NCBI GenBank assembly: GCA_964615145.1
Contig: CAZTOP010000044.1
Coordinates: 1-24,004, forward strand
From: CAIVPM01 sp964615145
GTDB lineage: Bacteria > Bacteroidota > Bacteroidia > Chitinophagales > Chitinophagaceae
Direction: 5' to 3'
Length of the DNA: 24,004 bases
Made by a program: the position numbers and the translations under genes. Under the pieces are notes generated by a model. That model searched no databases and had not been told where the DNA came from. It saw only the letters and a list, made by a program, of their open reading frames with translations. How positions within the stretch are numbered: the stretch's first letter is position 1; every line of letters starts with the position of its first letter. This document shows, piece after piece, positions 23,977 to 24,004 of the stretch.

Positions 23977-24004
23977 TGATTAATTGTGAGATTTATTGAT
24001 AAGG

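Noticed and set aside
1..24004. tRNA, rRNA, CRISPR arrays, transposases, prophage genes
   Set aside because: No cloverleaf-like sequence, no regularly spaced repeats and no recombinase or phage motifs were seen on either strand.

Overview
The window is chromosomal DNA from a member of the Bacteroidota, most likely Chitinophagaceae or a near relative (family placement is inferred from protein character, not from a tree). The signs are low GC with A/T-rich spacers, a full-length SprA translocon of the type IX secretion system (T9SS), a secreted protein with a T9SS type A sorting domain, near absence of Shine-Dalgarno sites, and repeated matches to the Bacteroidota -7 promoter box TAnnTTTG a few bases upstream of start codons.

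Layout. 1-8100 (minus): ruvA followed by the giant sprA, closed by a strong hairpin terminator at 10-48. 8353-10391 (plus): trmD, then a T9SS-sorted secreted protein. 10423-14509 (minus): a polyprenyl-phosphate sugar phosphotransferase, a Gfo/Idh/MocA oxidoreductase, a DUF72 (YecE) protein and guanylate kinase (gmk). 14668-16119 (plus): asnS, ended by a bidirectional terminator at 16143-16176. 16187-23831 (minus): a GNAT acetyltransferase, then a compact accessory operon. No tRNA, rRNA, CRISPR array or transposase was seen.

The part most worth attention is 16187-23222. In transcription order it encodes a 79-residue PqqD-like protein, an ATP-grasp ligase, a fold-type III PLP decarboxylase-like enzyme, a urea-transporter-type membrane channel fused to an M23 metallopeptidase domain, a TPR plus outer-membrane beta-barrel protein, and a secreted TPR protein. 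Short gaps and two overlaps indicate one transcription unit. The first three genes look like cytoplasmic chemistry (a possible peptide- or carrier-binding protein, an ATP-dependent ligase, a decarboxylase). The last three would span inner membrane, periplasm and outer membrane. I do not recognise it as a named pathway; it may make, modify or move an amino-acid- or peptide-derived small molecule, but the substrate cannot be read from the sequence.

The same operon has oddities. A four-helix-bundle gene bounded by imperfect inverted repeats sits exactly between two operon genes and has lost its start by an apparent 1-base deletion. The transporter-peptidase gene has coding sequence upstream of its first canonical start codon, reaching back in frame to the TAG of the preceding gene. 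The predicted mRNA 5' end carries a perfect hairpin and a 22-codon leader ORF overlapping the pqqD-like start.
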